Below, piece after piece: positions 41,609 through 53,431 of a stretch of DNA of 64,000 nt (positions are counted from its first letter, which is position 1; the number at the start of each line of letters is the position of its first letter). The notes beneath the pieces were generated by a model. The model searched no databases, had not been told where the DNA came from, and saw nothing but the letters and a program-made list of their open reading frames with translations. Location of the stretch: NCBI GenBank assembly GCA_029945375.1, contig CM057059.1:3782001-3846000 (forward strand), read 5' to 3'. Both the position numbers and the translations under genes were made by a program. The stretch is from Agaricus subrufescens. Lineage: Eukaryota; Basidiomycota; Agaricomycetes; Agaricales; Agaricaceae.

Positions 41609-43423
41609 TTACTGGTCCCATAACTCAAACTCAGCGACGCCCGTATCTCCCATTTCCCATAGCTTCACAAACTTTAACCCTGCCAATTCGCAGAGTTTGA
41701 TAAGATCGTCCAGTGTTCGCTCTGCGGCATTGAGAAGTATCATTGAACTGATGTCCAAAGAATATTGTCGGATACGGCCTTCACCGTAGTTGGGTAGTAG
41801 AGGCTCAGGTGCCTGAGTGAATTCAGCTTCCTCTTCGCCAACTCTATGCCCCGGATGGATGATGAAATCTTCTGTTTGTTTCTTCAGATTTGGCTATAGG
41901 TATTACATGTGGGCGCAACTCACGAATGAGGAGGCGACTTGAAGCTCGCATTGCCTTTCTCACATTTGTCAATATCTTGATACAATTTTCATCAGTCCAG
42001 TTATGTCTGATGGCAGTTACCTCTCAATTGACAATTGACATAAAATGAAAACATACATAATCTGTTTCATCTGATTTAAAATAAGTAAGAGCCTCTTGTC
42101 AGACTTAAATTCATGATTCTCACATAATATATGGAACAGCCCTCTTTCGGAGAGCCCTTGAAAAAGTCGAAAGGGATAAATTCAATCCTATTCTCAGATA
42201 TTGCTTCGGGGCAAGATTCCGGCCAAACGTCTTTCTCAGCAATGGCCAGGGGTTTTGGTAAATCTTGTAGGACAAAGTGCAGCTTTGGATACCGCTTGGC
42301 AAGTTTAATACAAACTCCGCCGACACCACCACCGACATCACAAACGGTGGTACCCTGAGGGAGCATTTGCCATGGGAAATCTTTATCCATGTTCAAAATG
42401 GTAGAGCCGTCTGGAGAAGCTGAAACTCACCGTGAATAACAGTATCTACCTCAATGACATCATTCCATCCCATCATCGCGCGGCCGAACTGGTACACAAG
42501 CGTTGGCTCGGCAGATGGCTGTACTGCATATAAGTGTATGAAACAAAGAAATGGAAAACCTCTGACCCCGGCGTAAGAATCATAGAATGTTGTTGGACCA
42601 TAATATTTTGAGAATGCGGTATGCAGAGGAAATGTTGAGGAACGCAGCTTGGGATCCCTGAGGACATCACCGAGACTTGATCCGGCTTTGAGATATACAT
42701 CTGTCCTGTATCAAGGGTATTATTAAGAAGCGTGATCGTGCCGAACATTCGTACTTACATACACAGGCCAAGGCTAGATAGAGGATTACTAGTGACCAGC
42801 TCCCGACTTAGACGGTTATTAGCGAACACGCTGGGATCAACTTATCAGCGTGAGAGAGTAGTTGATTGTTGCTTATAGAACATCGATATATTTACCTTCA
42901 TTAAAGACGTGTTTTGCAGCGAGGAAGCGAAGGATGCGGCTAAGTTTTGCTTCACAGAGCCCTGTGCGCCTATAAAGTTCTGACACATGGACACCCGAAG
43001 GATATTCCTGGAGGATGTCAGGTATCTGGTAGGATAACACTACTTGAAGACAGGCTGATTCTGTAAACTGTGAGATGTGTTGGTTGAATATTGTTCTTGC
43101 GTAATCATGAGACTTACCGCCAAAAATTTCTACAGAAAATGATCTTAGTTCCAATGGTACATGCAGGGGTAAGGGTGAATAGAACTCACATTAGCGAGGA
43201 TGTCAGCGGGTCGAGCAATGAGCGCGGAGATCTGGGCACAGGCAGCTTCAATTGTACAGATAGATGACCGGATCTTAGGATCACTGGGTGCTCCGCCTGA
43301 GCCATATTCGCAAAGAGAGAAGTTGCGCTCGAGAAGATCGACAGCATTTCCCATGACAGCCATCAGGTCTTTAATTTCGTTGATTCTGATAGCGAAAGGA
43401 CCCATCTTTGAAGGGTGAACCAT
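41609..43423 (-). CDS. O-methyltransferase copy 5 (subfamily A)
   Basis: Complete. The start is MVHPSKMGPFAIRINEIKDLMAVMGNAVDLLERN, and the second Met (43405) aligns better with copies 2 and 6. The dimerisation part is ACLQVVLSYQIPDILQEYPSGVHV ... AKLSRILRFLAAKHVFNEG. It continues TDVYLKAGSSLGDVLRDPKLRSS, SAM site TVCDVGGGVGGVCIKLAKRYPKLHFVLQDLPKPL, DFFKGSPKEGCSIYYV, catalytic RHNWTDENCIKIL and APEPLLPNYGEGRIRQYSLDISSM ... TGVAEFELWDQ. Its closest visible relatives are copies 2 and 6. Subfamily A promoter motifs lie upstream (TTTATATA near 43444, CACTGTGTGGG at 43463-43473). Confidence 0.87.
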
Positions 43424-44106
43424 GTAACCAAACGATATACCACTTTATATACTCACCATGTACACTGTGTGGGTTATACCCTGAAAGGCATGGCCCATGT
43501 GCAGCCTGGTAGATCCGACTTTTCGGTGAGACAAACTGATGCTATTTTCGTATTAGATAGGCCAATCATATTTTCCCAGCGAGTAGCAACTTTGTTGGAC
43601 TTGTAAGAAGCTACTCTGATTGGTCATGTATTCGAAGACGTGTGGCGTCATGCGTACCAAAACATTTTCCGGAAATGATGCGTGGTACCAACATATAAAA
43701 TTGTATGTGATTGCATTTACTCGAAAGGGTGTGGGTGAGTGGGGTTCAGGACGGTAGATCTTAAAAGAGGGTCAATCAGGTCATGTGTCGCAAGCACAAA
43801 CTCTCACGGTCATTGCTGAAACCAAGGTCTGATGGTTAAATACAACCAAACATAAGTGGTCGTCGTCTCATGATCATGCTGCACATGTAGCTGTGAAAAG
43901 ATGAACAGTATCTCATTCCATAGTGTAGTTCTAGGTACCATTCAGAAAACGCCACAATAAAAGTGGCACTGTCCTAATTAAGTCAGCTGCGGTCGCCTAA
44001 AGCATAGATACGCTCAGAGATTCAGATCAAGCTCAACAGTTGTGACAGACTCGGTTTACACATAGACCGAGTAGGCCGGGTAGGCAGTAAGATGTACAAA
44101 TCATTA
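43424..44106. other. intergenic
   Basis: Promoter of copy 5 and 3' flank of copy 6. No gene is seen. Confidence 0.35.
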
Positions 44107-45910
44107 CTACTCTTCTAATTTCAATTCTACGAGACCAGTCTCCCCCATCTCCCAAAGCTTCACAAATTCTAACCCTGACAAATTTCCGAGGTTGATGAAA
44201 TCATCCAGTGTTCTCTCGGCTGTGTTGAAAAGTCCCATCATATTGATGTCCATCGAGTATTGTCGAATGCGGCCCTCGCCATAATTGGGTAGAAGGGGCT
44301 CAGGAGCCTGAGTAAATTTTGCTTCATCTTCGGGAACTCTATACCCCGGATGTATGATAAAGTCATCTATTCTATTGTGTTCAATTCAGCGAGATGCATC
44401 ATGTGCAAGTTACTCACGAATGAGGAGACGACTGGTAGGCCGCATTGCCTTTCTCACATTTGTCAAAATCTTGATACAATCTTCATCGGTCCAGCTATGG
44501 CTGGTGCAAGCCATTAATGTTATGACTCGATAATCGTTCTAATAAATACACGTACAGGATATTTTTCATCTGTACTTGTAATAAAAAGGCTAGTTTCGAC
44601 AAGGTTAATTCACGAAACTTACATAGTATATATCACAACCCTCTTTAGGCGTCCCTTTGAGAAAATCGAGGGGGACAAATTCAATCCTGTTTTCAGTTAT
44701 TGCTTCTGGACAACGTTCGGGCCAGATCTTTTTCTCAGCAGTATCGAGCGGCTGGGGTAGATCTTGTAAAATTAAATGCAATGTTGGGTAACGTTTGGCA
44801 AGTTTAATACTGATATTTCCAACACCACCGCCCACATCGCAAACAATGGTACCCTGTGGGAGCATATCCCATGGAAAATCTTTGCCGACAATCAAAGATG
44901 CAGAATTGTGAAATTGGAGGAGAAACCCACCATAAATCAGAGTGTCCATTTCGATGACATCACTCCACCCTATCATTCCATTGTTGAACTGATTAGCGTG
45001 TTGAGCCTGTTCAGACGATGACTGTAATTAATGTAAGTAGAGGAGAGAAATCATTGAGGAATATCTGACACCGGCATAATAATCAAAAGGTGTTTTTACG
45101 CCAAAGTATTTCGAGAAAGCAGTGTCCAGCGGCGATGTGGAAGAACGCAGTTCAGGGTCCTTCAGTACATCACCAAGATTTGAAGCCGCTTTAAAGAACT
45201 CATTCGTTCTGTATCAAAAGGCATCAAAGAGGTGTTGCCACGCCAAGTATTCATCATGAGTACTTACATACACAAACCAAGGCTAGACAGGGGGTTGCTT
45301 GAGACCAGCTCCTGGCTTAGGCGATTATTGGAAAACGTATTAGCTTCCACTTATGAGCTTGTGTGAGGGGGAGCGTCTTTTGTATAGGAGATAGCCAGTT
45401 ACCTTCTTGAAAGATGTGCTTTGCGGCGAGGAAGCGAAGGATGCGGCTAAGCTTTCCTTCACTAAGGCCTGTGCGGATATTAAGTTCTGCCACATGGACA
45501 CCCGAGGGATATTCCTGAAGGATATCAGGTATCTTGTAGAACAGAACTACTTGAAGGCAGGCGGGCTCTAAGTACTGCAACAAGTGTCAGTTAGTCCCTA
45601 GTTTTGCATTAATATGGAAACCTACGGCCAGGAATTTCTAAAGAAACCATTTCCCAGTGAATTCGCGCACTGCAAAAATGTGAACTGGGCTCACATTAGC
45701 GAGAACATCGCTAGGTCGAGCGACGAGGGAGCTAAGCTGAGCACAGGCAGCTTCGATAACATAGATAGAGGAACGGAGCTCGGGACCGTTCGGTTGTTCC
45801 TCAGAACTATGTTCGCGGAGAGAAGAGTCGCGTTCAAGGACAGCGACAGCACTTCCCATGACGGCCATAAGGCCTCTGATTTCGTCGATTTTGCTGGTGG
45901 CAGAATCCAT
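44107..45910 (-). CDS. O-methyltransferase copy 6 (subfamily A)
   Basis: Complete. MDSATSKIDEIRGLMAVMGSAVAVLERDSSL (ATG 45910) leads to EPACLQVVLFYKIPDILQEYPSGVHVAEL and LSRILRFLAAKHIFQEG. It continues TNEFFKAASNLGDVLKDPELRSS, SAM site IVCDVGGGVGNISIKLAKRYPTLHLILQDLPQPL and DFLKGTPKEGCDIYYV, and ends APEPLLPNYGEGRIRQYSMDINMM ... TGLVELKLEE. The catalytic segment reads SHSWTDEDCIKIL. His is kept, but the usual Arg before it and the Asp/Asn after it are replaced by Ser, so activity or specificity may differ from the sister copies. Confidence 0.87.
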
Positions 45911-45957
45911 CCTTGAATGAAGTGAGGGAAGAATGGTATATTGAGCGAGATACCTCA

Positions 45958-45991
45958 GCGCAATATATATACGCCCTGCTCGCACTGTGGG
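45958..45991 (-). promoter_or_regulatory. TATA element plus CCCACAGTG motif of O-methyltransferase copy 6
   Basis: GCGCAATATATATA at 45958-45971 and CACTGTGGG at 45983-45991 (plus strand) have almost the same order and spacing as before copy 2. Confidence 0.5.
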
Positions 45992-46947
45992 AGTATTGAA
46001 TCACTAAGACGGTGAGGCTAGAATTATTGACCCATGGTACACTGTGGGCTCATGAGACGTTCCGGTAAGACTAAAGACACGACCGGCGTATTCTCCATGC
46101 CGGTTCTGATGTTTCCGCTGCGTAACATTTGTCAGTGTTGTTGTAAGGGAGCTACCCTAATTGGCTGAGTGATGGTTGTTACAATTAATCGACTATTAAT
46201 CATGGTATTCCGCAACTGACGAGCCTGCACGCAGACAGTTCTATGCTTGTTTTTTTTTACGTTTTACTGTACAGAACCGTCATATACTGACTGTGTTTAA
46301 GGAAGGATTTCTTACGCTCGCCAACGATGTCAGGCCTAAAGCTTCATTAATCATTGCTGACATTCATCTCATCTAACGTCATGAAGAGCTGTTAATTTCC
46401 TTCTATCCTCGGTTCTACCGCTTCGAGATGGTAAACATCATTAGTCACATTCAAGCCAAGAATGTATGCTATCCTAGAGAGAAGCCTCCTCATGAGGGTA
46501 GAAATTCTATCAGAATTTGTTTCTCGGAAAAGCGGGATATGACATCCGCCGTATGTACCACTACTCTGGTTTGTCTGCGTACAAAACCATTGTCTGTGCG
46601 TCTATGAGTACTCACTATAGTTCAGAACAGCTCTGAAATATACAGCACGCCGCCGCTCCTGAAACGCTCGTATCACCCTATGTTCATTCGCACGAGTGAC
46701 CATCAGCAATGTAGAACCGTAGCCGATTCTGAGTCACAGCTGATTACGTAGGGTAAGCTTCTTGATACTTACATGCATCGTAGTCTCTCACCGCTTGTCC
46801 GGTTGATTTACCAGGGACTTTCAGCTGATTATTTTGATGATTGACTGGCGTTGATATGTTCGACCTCTATCCTTGGTTGATGTGCATGGGCGGCACGTGG
46901 TCGGGGCACGCCGCAAATTCATTTCCTCAACTTGCCCACTAACCACC
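45992..46947. other. intergenic, divergent promoter region
   Basis: Lies between O-methyltransferase copy 6 (-) and the vacuolar protease gene (+). A further ACACTGTGGG occurs near 46038. No gene is seen. Confidence 0.35.
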
Positions 46948-49900
46948 ATGCGCGCCGTGGGGCCCACTTTCGACCACGGCCCAGTCACTGCGACTGTCAT
47001 AGTCTCTTATCTTCTGATTCTTTTCCTTGTTTTCTGGACGGACCAGCTGTCGGACATCCCCAAAGACCAGGAAGGTTTGAGTCTTCAAGTCGCTTACAAC
47101 GACCTTCATCATGTGCGTCCTCCTTCAAGCCAGATTACCCCAGGACGTTCTAACAACAGCTAGATTGCCGCAACTCCCCATCCTTACAACTCTCATGCCA
47201 ATGATCACGTTCGCGCTTTTATACTTGACAGAGTCTTCTCCATCGCTAGTCGGTACTCTCATATTAGTGTTCTTGATGACAGCAGGTCAAATGGGTCGTG
47301 GGCGACCGAGAACCGTGGTGTATACTTCGAAGGGACGAATGTCCTGGTGAAGATTGATGGCACAGACCCACGGTACCGAGACGAAGGAGGCGTTCTGTTC
47401 TCGGCCCATTTCGATTCAGTTTCGACTGCACCCGGTGCAACGGATGATGGGATGGGTGTTGCCACCCTCCTTCAGCTCATTGAATATTTCGCTGAGAATA
47501 GGGCTAAGCGTACCGCAATTTTCAACATTAACAACGGAGAAGAAGATTTTCTAAACGGCGCACATGCGTGAGTTCGACTACTTTGATTGAGAATCCTGAT
47601 TAGAACAAATTTTCAGCTTCCTTCAGCACCCTTGGTCGAGAATTCCAGATTCTTTCCTTAATCTCGAAGGCGCATCCTCCGGAGGGTAAATGCTTCTTTT
47701 TCCCCCTTCCGCTCTTGCCAGTCTCATGCATTCACAGACGTCCAATGTTATTTCGTGCTACATCCTCAGCCGTCATACGGGCATTCGGCAGCCGCAACGT
47801 GCCTCGTCCTCATGCAAACGTGCTGTCTGCCGACAGTTTCAATCGTGGCGCCATCCGGTCGGAAACAGATTACGTTGTTTACACTCAGGGCTCTCAAATG
47901 CAGGGTCTTGATCTCGCGTTCTACAAGGGCCGTAGCAAATACCATACGAAACTTGACGCTATTCCGTATACCGAAGGGCATGAGAAAAGTCTTTGGTCTA
48001 TGATGCAAGCTGCTAAGGGGGCTGGCACTGCCCTATTAAATGACCGGAAGACCCATAGTCCGGATAAATACGTGCCGGCTGTGTATTTTGATTGTGAGCG
48101 CAGTTTTTTCTATATGACTTCTGCGCTAATCACTGCCTCTCTAGTGTTCGGTACCAGACTCGTTCATTTTTCTTTGGATTCCCTATACATTTTCAACATT
48201 CTCTATCTCATCCTCGGTCCTCTTCTTCTGGTTGGTTTGCTTTTTGTAGAAGCGGTCGTTAAAGCTTCACGAAAACGACATGGGGAACATTTTGATCACC
48301 AGCATCAGCGACCCTCTATTCTTACCCGCATATTCACTGATTTTCGCTTGATATGGCGCTGGGCCAAGTTTTGGGTTGCTATCATCGTCACTGTTGGCGT
48401 TCAAGCGTTTTTAATCTTCATTTTTGTGACAAGTAATCCATACGTAAGTATGCTTATGACCTGTCTGCATGAAGTATGTACTCACGCGCGAATAAAGATT
48501 CTCTATTCCCATCCATATATCATTCTCTTCTGTCTCACTGTTGTCAGCTTCATCACCTTCACATGGACCATCACATCCGACCTCCCTCTTGCTGAACATG
48601 ACGACCCCGCAGAGTCCTCAGATGAGAAACAAAAAGAAACGGTTCTGTTTCAATGTTATACACTTTCCTGGATACTGCTTCTCCTGTCTACTATTGCTAT
48701 TGGGCAAGCTCATATCGGCGGCGTCTACATCGTTACATTTTGGAGTTGTGGACTCTGGTTCGCGTGTGCTTTAGCTTCTGTAGAGACTGTTTTCAGTATC
48801 CGCGACATCCCAGAACGCCGCTCTCGTTCTCTGAGTAGTTCTCGATCTGGATCTAGAGAGCGAGGCGATCCCACGGAACGAACCCCGTTGACTCATGAAG
48901 ATAACGAACATTATGGTGCCCAAGGTCCCTATACGGAGTCTCCGCGCGAGAACGGGAATCAGAAGGGGATCAATGATGATGGAACCGTCAATTGGTGGGC
49001 CCTCCAATTCCTACTCGTCGTTCCTATCCCCGCTGTCCTTGCTACACACATTGCGAATATTTTGATGGACTCCATGAGCCAGACGCTCTCGGATGGTTCA
49101 AGTAAAACCTTTGGTAAGCGAAACCAAAAATCAGCAACAATTTAGGTCTGAGCCTTGTTTTCCAGTTTACGCCGCCGCTTCACTCGTTGGATTTCTTCTC
49201 ATCCTCCCGCTTGCTCCATTCAGCTTCAAGATCCACAAGGGCGTTGGCTGGACTTTGTTTATCATCTTCCTTATTCTTACTCTTTGGGCGACACTATGGG
49301 CGTATCCGTTCGACGCTGATTCGCCTTTGAAGGTCTCTTTCCAACAGACTGTTCAACTCGAGGGTGCCGTCTCTATGCGGTCAAACACGGGCATCACGAC
49401 GGCTGGTGACATGACATCGGGTGTTATCAAGAGAGCCACAACAATCTTGTACGGAGTGCCAGAATACCTTAAAGATGAAGTAGTTCCTCTCCTTCCTAGT
49501 GCTTCAGGGAAAGATGTCGACTGCTCTAAAAGCTACGTAAAACAAGGGCTTATGGAGTGCACTTGGCGTAGTGGTTATAGTATGCTACCAACGCCTGGTA
49601 GCGCACCCAAGTCATCCTCTCCCGACGCTCCAGCGCATTCATCAATCAATACTTTTGATCAGACTGATTTCTTCCGTGCGGAGGTAACCCGCACATCATC
49701 TACTACGGCCCAATTTTTTGTACAAGGGAGAAACACTCGTAACTGCAAGATTTATTTCGATAACCGACCTATCGTCAAATATACCGTCGATGGTGCTGTT
49801 CACGGTATGCAGCCACCGTATACTATCCAGGAGAAGGGTATACGTGAGGTTCGCCTATGGAGTCGCGATTGGGAAAAACCGTTTATCGTAAATGTTGAAT

Positions 49901-50136
49901 GGAGAGATTATTTGGGGCTGGGGGAAGGTTTGAAAGGACGCATAGCTTGTGATTGGGCTGAATATGCTTCTGCTAGTGCTGGTGTACCTGGACAAGGAGA
50001 TAATCCAGCGAAAGGGGGATTTAGGAGTGCAAAGATACCGGCTTTGGAGGAACTCTTGTCGTTTTTGCCTCCCTGGGTGGTTGTTACTAAAGCGGCAGAC
50101 GGACTGGTTGAAGCTTGGGAAACGTTCGAGGTCTGA
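46948..50136 (+). CDS. PFF1: vacuolar membrane M28 metalloprotease, PFF1-like
   Basis: About 950 residues. MRAVGPTFDHGPVTATVIVSYLLILFLVFW is the first helix, and the M28 peptidase domain faces the vacuole lumen. Motifs are HPYNSHANDHVRAFIL, LFSAHFDSVSTAPGATDDGMG (zinc ligands His and Asp), INNGEEDFLNGAHAFLQHPW (catalytic Glu pair), NLEGASSGG and KYHTKLDAIPYTEGHEKSLW (His ligand). Then come at least eight transmembrane helices (for example LYLILGPLLLVGLLFVEAVV, LLLLSTIAIGQAHIGGVYIV, ASLVGFLLILPLAPF), broken by a Ser/Arg-rich cytosolic loop. A C-terminal lumenal domain ends EAWETFEV. Short introns are visible near 47112-47164, 47570-47617, 48094-48146, 48445-48500 and 49113-49166. The gene interrupts the O-methyltransferase array and is in opposite orientation to it. 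Confidence 0.92.
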
Positions 50137-50574
50137 TTTTTGTCGTTCTGTTTGTTGAATTATCTTGGACTATCGCATTATTGTTTGTTGATCATCTACT
50201 TACTTGCTGTCATATACGCTGTATTATTACCGCTTACACCTCTTGCATCAGAATTTCGTCGACTGTTAGATTTGCTGTCGAGTACAGCATTCCTAATCGT
50301 TAGTACAGTTCTACCTCGGGCAGCTGCAATATTCAGAGCATGATGGCGAGAGATGGACGAAGGCCGACAAGGTGACCAACATCCTCGTCCGCTCAAATAA
50401 TAACTTCTATTTCACTGCGCTTCCAGAGGTGCATTACCTACACATGAACGACTGCCTTGTAACCAACCCGCCGGAGAATAGCTCATTAGTGGGTAAGCGG
50501 ACACATCACCAGTTGACAGTACTCGGCTCATATAACACCTGCTTTTGACGAACATCGTACGCTATGAAGTATTA
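50137..50574. other. intergenic, convergent 3' ends
   Basis: Region between the protease stop and the O-methyltransferase copy 7 stop. Nothing further is seen. Confidence 0.35.
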
Positions 50575-52385
50575 TTATGCTTTCGTAAATTCAACCAGCC
50601 TCATTTCTCCCGAGTCCCAAAGCTTCGAAAATTTTAGGCCAGTAGCTTCTCCGAGTGTGATGAAACTGTCAAGAGATCTCTCTTGACCGTTAATCTGCGT
50701 CATCATGTGGATGTCAATTGTATGCTGCCGGATGCGGCCCTCCCCGTAGTTTGGTAATAGAGGCTCTGGTGCCTGCGCAAATTTTGCCTCATTGATAGGA
50801 ATCCTATAACCGGGTTGAACAATAAATTCATCTAATTTTCTCAGTGAGATGTTAAATGTATTATGGTGGAATATATGTAACTCACGGATGAGCAAACGAC
50901 TTGATGAACCCATAGCGTTTTGCACGCTCTTTAGAATCTTCATGCAATCACTATCATTCCAGTCGTGCCTAAAAAGCTCATTTCATGCCGTACATCTGGA
51001 AGGCCAAAGGCAAAGATACATACAAGATATTTTTCAACTAGACACATGGAATGAGAAAGGCGGCTTCAAGTCGAATCGTCGAACTTACATAATAGACATC
51101 ACAATTTCGTTTCGGGGACTCTTGCAGGAAATCAACAGGTATGAATTCGATCCTATGTTCAGCTATCGCATTAGGGCATTGTTCAGGCCAGACTTCTTCT
51201 TCGGCAATCCTTAGCTGTTGGGGGAGATCCTGTAGGATAAGGCGCAATCCCGGGTAGGTTTTGGCGAGCTGAATGGCGATGTTACCAACGCCACCTCCGA
51301 CATCACAGACAGTGGTGCCCTCCGCAAGTTTGCCCCATGGAAAATCTATAATGTCTATTGGAAAAGAGACTCTATGCAGGATAAATTCAAACTTACCATA
51401 AACCACAGCATTTGCTTCAACTACATTTCCCCACCCGATCATTGCAATGCCAAAACGGGATGCCCGCATCACCTGTTCAGGAGCCGACTGTGTAGGACTC
51501 ATAGAATGAGCTCTATCTTGAACGCGAGGTGTCGAAGTATCTTACCCCCGCGAAATACTCAAAAGGAGTTCCATCAATTTTGAAGTATTTGCTCAAGGCA
51601 CCATCCACGGGTGAAGTTGAGGAGGTCACTTTTGGGTCATTCAATATGTCACTGAGATACGTCGATGCCTTGAAGCATTCGTCTGTACTGTATAAAGTCC
51701 TGAGTTCAGACTGAAATTCTCAGTGCAATGTCGGAACACCTACATATGGAGAGCTAAGCTAGACAGAGGGTTGTTTGATAGCAGATGCTTGCTCAAATGG
51801 TTATTTGCAAAAATATTGTCACCCACTGTCATGAATGACGTGAATGAATTGCCCACAAAAGATTACCGAATTTCTTACCTTCTCGGAATAGGTGTCTAGC
51901 AGCGAGAAGACGGAGGACTCGACCGAGCTTTGATCCATTAACGCCTGTACGCCTCTCCAGTTCTGAGATGTGGATACCAGAAGGAGACTCCTCAAGAATA
52001 TCGGGGACTTTGGCCGTCAGTACTGCTTGAATGCAAGCAGGCTCGTAGAACTAAAAGACACATCAGTCCAAATTCGTGGTGCTAAGGAACGATAGCGATA
52101 CGGACAGCAAAAAATTTCTAGAGAAGTATAATTAGATCCATTCGGACAGAACGGAAGAACGACACTGACATTGGCGAGAGTGTCGCTGGGCCTGGCTACC
52201 AATGAACAAAGTTGAGAGCATGCTGCCTGGAGAGCGAAGATGGAGTTGCGAAGCTCGGGATCGATAGGCTCCCCTTGCGATAAGTTTTGGCGTTGAGGGA
52301 CGTAGCGTTCTGCAACTGCAACAGACTCTGTTATGACAGACAACAAGGCTTTTAGTTCGTTCGCCATGTTAGTAGCAGTATCCAT
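50575..52385 (-). CDS. O-methyltransferase copy 7 (subfamily B)
   Basis: Complete. MDTATNMANELKALLSVITESVAVAERYVPQRQNL (ATG 52385) is followed by CIQAVLTAKVPDILEESPSGIHI, RLLAARHLFREG, TDECFKASTYLSDILNDPK and a SAM site TVCDVGGGVGNIAIQLAKTYPGLRLILQDLPQQL. Then come FIPVDFLQESPKRNCDVYYV, catalytic RHDWNDSDCMKILKSVQNAMG and the tail APEPLLPNYGEGRIRQHTIDIHMM ... MRLVEFTKA. The first exon is nearly identical to that of copy 9, although about 9 kb and another gene pair separate them. TATATA lies at 52428-52433. Confidence 0.87.
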
Positions 52386-53431
52386 TATCTGGAGGGAGTT
52401 GATCGAACATATCGCTCATGATGGAGTTATATAGTTAGCCGTTAATGGCACCTCTGAAGGGGGTTCAGCAGGGCGCTGGCATTCGCTAATTATAAATCAA
52501 CCCTCACAACATGGACCATCAAACCTTCCTAAAACGGACCTCTCACGGGGTTGTTGCGAATTCTATCATCAGATTCATCATGCCGAAAACCACGCTGAGC
52601 ATCACGCTGGGAAACATCAGTCACTGCTGATGATGACATCAATGCGATGACGCTACCGATTGTACCGATAATCCCCAGATAATACTGTGCAATATTCTCG
52701 GCGAAATTATTTTCTCTGGAGAGCAGTAGTGATTTCTGCAAAGAGCAGTAACGCGCAAACAAACAGAACGCATCACTCTGTAGGGAAAAGTCTGAACAAT
52801 TGCCAAACACACACACGATCTCATACTCAATGCGTAACCGGTAAAAGGTCGTCCCTGCAGGGCCCCATGAGTCTCATTATCCTACAAGGATGATGGTGAG
52901 GAGCAGATAAAATGGTGGTTGACCCTATAAAGAGTGTGATTGTTATCAAACAACAATGACGAAGAGACGATTCATTGCATCGACGTATATGGTGTTTCGT
53001 TCAGACGACTTTGATCACTATTCCGTCCCTGAAGAGGTCCGACATATGACAGTAGATGTATCATAGGGGTTGCCTGCGGTTGTAACAACTTCATGCCTTA
53101 ATCAAGCTTCAGAATCAAACATCCGTCGTGAATTGGTGATATGTCACAGTGAATTGACACCATATGTGTATCGCATGCTGTCGAAATACATGTGCACATC
53201 ATGGGTGTCGGCACTGATGGCTTTTGGACTGTTGGGTTACTGAAATATCTTCATGTCTCCATTTTCGGCTTGGACAATTTGCCTTTTAGTATAATCCCAG
53301 TTCACAGCCTCGCCGATTCGTAAACGAAGCAAGGTGGCACAAAAGTGTTCTGAGGTATTATTCGTATGCATTCCATCAAACATGGGTCATCATATGGCAA
53401 AGCCAAAACGATAAATTAAATTTTGGAAAGT
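52386..53431. other. intergenic
   Basis: Promoter of copy 7 and 3' flank of copy 8. Open frames at 52529-52816 are not recognisable and are not called. Confidence 0.35.
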
